Shown piece after piece: positions 62,396-64,000 of a stretch of DNA of 64,000 nucleotides. Positions within the stretch are counted from its first letter, which is position 1. The number at the start of each line of letters is the position of its first letter. The stretch is taken from positions 372,001 through 436,000 of the forward strand of contig JAHIND010000008.1 in the NCBI GenBank assembly GCA_018896025.1. The letters run 5' to 3'. The position numbers and the translations under genes were made by a program. The notes under the pieces are model-generated. The model did no database searches. It was not told the origin of the DNA and worked only from the letters and a program-made list of their open reading frames with translations. The DNA comes from Pseudomonadota bacterium (lineage in GTDB: Bacteria > Desulfobacterota > Desulfarculia > Desulfarculales > Desulfarculaceae).

Positions 62396-64000
62396 CTAGG
62401 CCTCCCAGATGATGTTGGCGTCCAGGGCCAGGGGTTCACCCTCACACACGGCCACCGGATTCAGGTCCACCTGGGATATGGCCCCATGGGAGGCCCCCAA
62501 ATCGCCCAGGCGGCAGATAAGCTGGGCCAGGGCTTCGCGGTTGAGCGGGGTCTCGCCCCGGAATCCGGCGAAGCGCTTGGCCATGCGCAAACGATCCAGC
62601 ATGGCCAGGGCCCGGGGCGGGTCCAGGGGAGCCATCTCAAAGGCCACGTCCGGCTCCAACTCGGCGGTTACCCCGCCCACCCCCAGCATGACGCAGGGGC
62701 CGAACTGGGCGTCCTTGAGGTAGCCCACGATCAGCTCATAGTCGGGTTTGCGCTGGGCCTGGAGCACCAGGCTGCCCTGTCCCTCCATGACCTTTCGCAG
62801 GCGATCCAACTCCCGCTCCAGCTTGGCCGGGCTGTCCAGGTTCAGGCACACCAGACCCTTTTCGCTCTTGTGCACCTCGCCGGGCAGCAGGCCCTTGAGC
62901 ACCACCGGCCAGCCCAGCCTGTCCGCCGCCGAGCGGGCCTGGTCCAGGTCCGCCACCAGTTCCTCGGCCACGGTAGGAATCTTCCAGGCCCGCAGCAGGC
63001 GTTTGGACTGGTATTCGTCCCACACCCCTTGGGTGGGGGGCAGGTCCGTGGGCAGGGGGCGGCCCGAAGCCTGGGGGCGGGGAGGCAACGCGGCGCGGTG
63101 GCCGGGGTGGCTGGCCGCCGCCAGGCAGTCCACGGTGCGGGCCAACTCGCCGAACACCGGCACCCCCTCGGCCTGGGCCTGGGTCTCGAACTCCCTCACC
63201 GGCTGGTCCAGGCCCAGGGCCCAGAAGACCATGCCCTTGCCCTGGTCGGAGAGCAGCTCCTTGTAGCGAGCCAGGTTCACCTGGTCCTGGGTGCCGCCCA
63301 GGAAGGTGTGCAGCAGCACCAGGTCCACGTTGGGGTCCTTGGACACTGCCTGCACCGCGTGATCCATGGTGGGGCCGGGGCCATGAAGCTCCATGGCGGG
63401 CCATAGGTCCACGGGGTTGCCCGGCGGCATCCAGGCGGGGAACACCTTGGCCAATTCTTCCAAGGTCGCGGGAGCCAGGTCGGCCAGGGGCAGACCGTTG
63501 TCTTCCAGGAGGTCGCAGGAGAGGATGCCCGCCCCACCGCTGAAGGTGATCACCGCCACCCTAGCCCCGGCCGGGATCTCCGGCAACAGGGACAAGGAAC
63601 GGCCCAGGTCCACCAGTTGGTGGAAGTCGCGGGCGGTGCCCACGCCCACCGCCTGCAACAGGCCCTGGGTGAGCCTGGCGTTACCGGCCAGGCTGGCGGT
63701 GTGGCTCAGGGCCGCCTTGGCCCCGGAGGCGCTACGGCCCGACTTGAGCACCACCAGGGGCTTGGTCGCCCCTTCGGCCAGTTCCATGAAGCGCCGCCCC
63801 CGCGGCATGGACTCCAGGTACAGGGCCACGCCCTTGGTGCTGTCGTCGTGCAGCATATATTCCAGCACGTCGCACTCGTCCACATCGCACTTGTTGCCGA
63901 TGGAGCAGGCCTTGTTCACCGCGATGCCCCGGCGGGTGGCCAGGTCGGCCAGGAACCCGGCCGAGAGCATGCCGCTCTGCACCACCAGGGAGAGGGTGCC
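62396..64000 (-). CDS. ADP-forming acyl-CoA synthetase, partial (N-terminus outside window)
   Basis: The frame is open to the window edge (64000), so ~534 C-terminal residues are present. It shows the succinyl-CoA-ligase-like domain (KACSIGNKCDVDECDVLEYM, LKSGRSASGAKAALSHTASL with the phosphorylated-His region) and an ATP-grasp domain (GVWDEYQSKRLLRAWKIPTV, VVLKGLLPGEVHKSEKG). The N-terminal CoA-binding domain lies outside. It makes or uses acyl-CoA with ATP/ADP in anaerobes. Operon with the short OYE at 61269. Confidence 0.88.
   Translation of the reverse strand, partial: GTLSLVVQSGMLSAGFLADLATRRGIAVNKACSIGNKCDVDECDVLEYMLHDDSTKGVALYLESMPRGRRFMELAEGATKPLVVLKSGRSASGAKAALSHTASLAGNARLTQGLLQAVGVGTARDFHQLVDLGRSLSLLPEIPAGARVAVITFSGGAGILSCDLLEDNGLPLADLAPATLEELAKVFPAWMPPGNPVDLWPAMELHGPGPTMDHAVQAVSKDPNVDLVLLHTFLGGTQDQVNLARYKELLSDQGKGMVFWALGLDQPVREFETQAQAEGVPVFGELARTVDCLAAASHPGHRAALPPRPQASGRPLPTDLPPTQGVWDEYQSKRLLRAWKIPTVAEELVADLDQARSAADRLGWPVVLKGLLPGEVHKSEKGLVCLNLDSPAKLERELDRLRKVMEGQGSLVLQAQRKPDYELIVGYLKDAQFGPCVMLGVGGVTAELEPDVAFEMAPLDPPRALAMLDRLRMAKRFAGFRGETPLNREALAQLICRLGDLGASHGAISQVDLNPVAVCEGEPLALDANIIWEA

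Overview
The window looks like a chromosomal segment of a GC-rich, strictly anaerobic, Gram-negative bacterium. Outer-membrane receptors and porins mark the cell type. A selenocysteine-containing formate dehydrogenase, ferredoxin-dependent 2-oxoacid oxidoreductase, FrhB- and FmdE-type proteins and two sigma-54 activators fit a Desulfobacterota lineage (former Deltaproteobacteria, possibly near Desulfarculales). That placement is inference from gene content and protein style; no rRNA or tRNA gene is visible here.

Left part (1-14494, plus strand): the end of a glucokinase, a small Tat-exported molybdopterin oxidoreductase, and a PAS-PAS sigma-54 activator. An AT-rich region with a sigma-54 type promoter (3379-3393) follows, then a tight operon: a TorT-like periplasmic binding protein, an RbsA/RbsC-type ABC importer, LamB/YcsF (PxpA), a class III aminotransferase, a split urea-carboxylase-like enzyme (two carboxyltransferase subunits, biotin carrier, biotin carboxylase) and a short Old Yellow Enzyme. 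The best reading is uptake and biotin/ATP-dependent opening of a lactam or cyclic amide, followed by transamination of the released amino acid.

Middle-left (14491-26136): an outer-membrane DUF3187-like protein, a 51-residue lipoprotein, an aldo/keto reductase remnant, a phosphoglycolate-phosphatase-like enzyme, a MarR-controlled YbhGFSR-like ABC exporter, a conserved small protein, and formate dehydrogenase with an in-frame UGA (Sec) and a SECIS hairpin.

Middle (26212-39930): an iron module (DUF2325, FeoA, FeoB, FeoB-associated Cys-rich protein, a 39-residue Cys-rich protein, LbtU-like porin) faces a minus-strand operon. That operon holds a TonB receptor, a FecCD-type ABC importer, a methyltransferase, an FmdE-like protein, a tetrapyrrole-methylase-like protein, an AhpD-like protein and DUF3786. 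It looks like a metal-chelate or tetrapyrrole uptake and processing system of unknown substrate.

Right part (40025-64000, minus strand): a long catabolic array with acyl-CoA dehydrogenase, 3-hydroxyacyl-CoA dehydrogenase, thiolase, acyl-CoA ligase, TRAP transporter, GlcD/GlcF-like hydroxyacid dehydrogenase, FrhB-like protein, IorA/IorB, LarA-like racemase, enoyl-CoA hydratase, MFS carrier and IlvD. It is headed by a canonical sigma-54 promoter (59547-59561). Next to it sit a second sigma-54 activator gene and two copies of a 17-bp repeat that could be its binding sites. The scheme suggested is import of a 2-hydroxy or 2,3-dihydroxy acid, conversion to a 2-oxoacid, ferredoxin-linked decarboxylation to acyl-CoA, and beta-oxidation. 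A second short Old Yellow Enzyme and a truncated ADP-forming acyl-CoA synthetase close the window.
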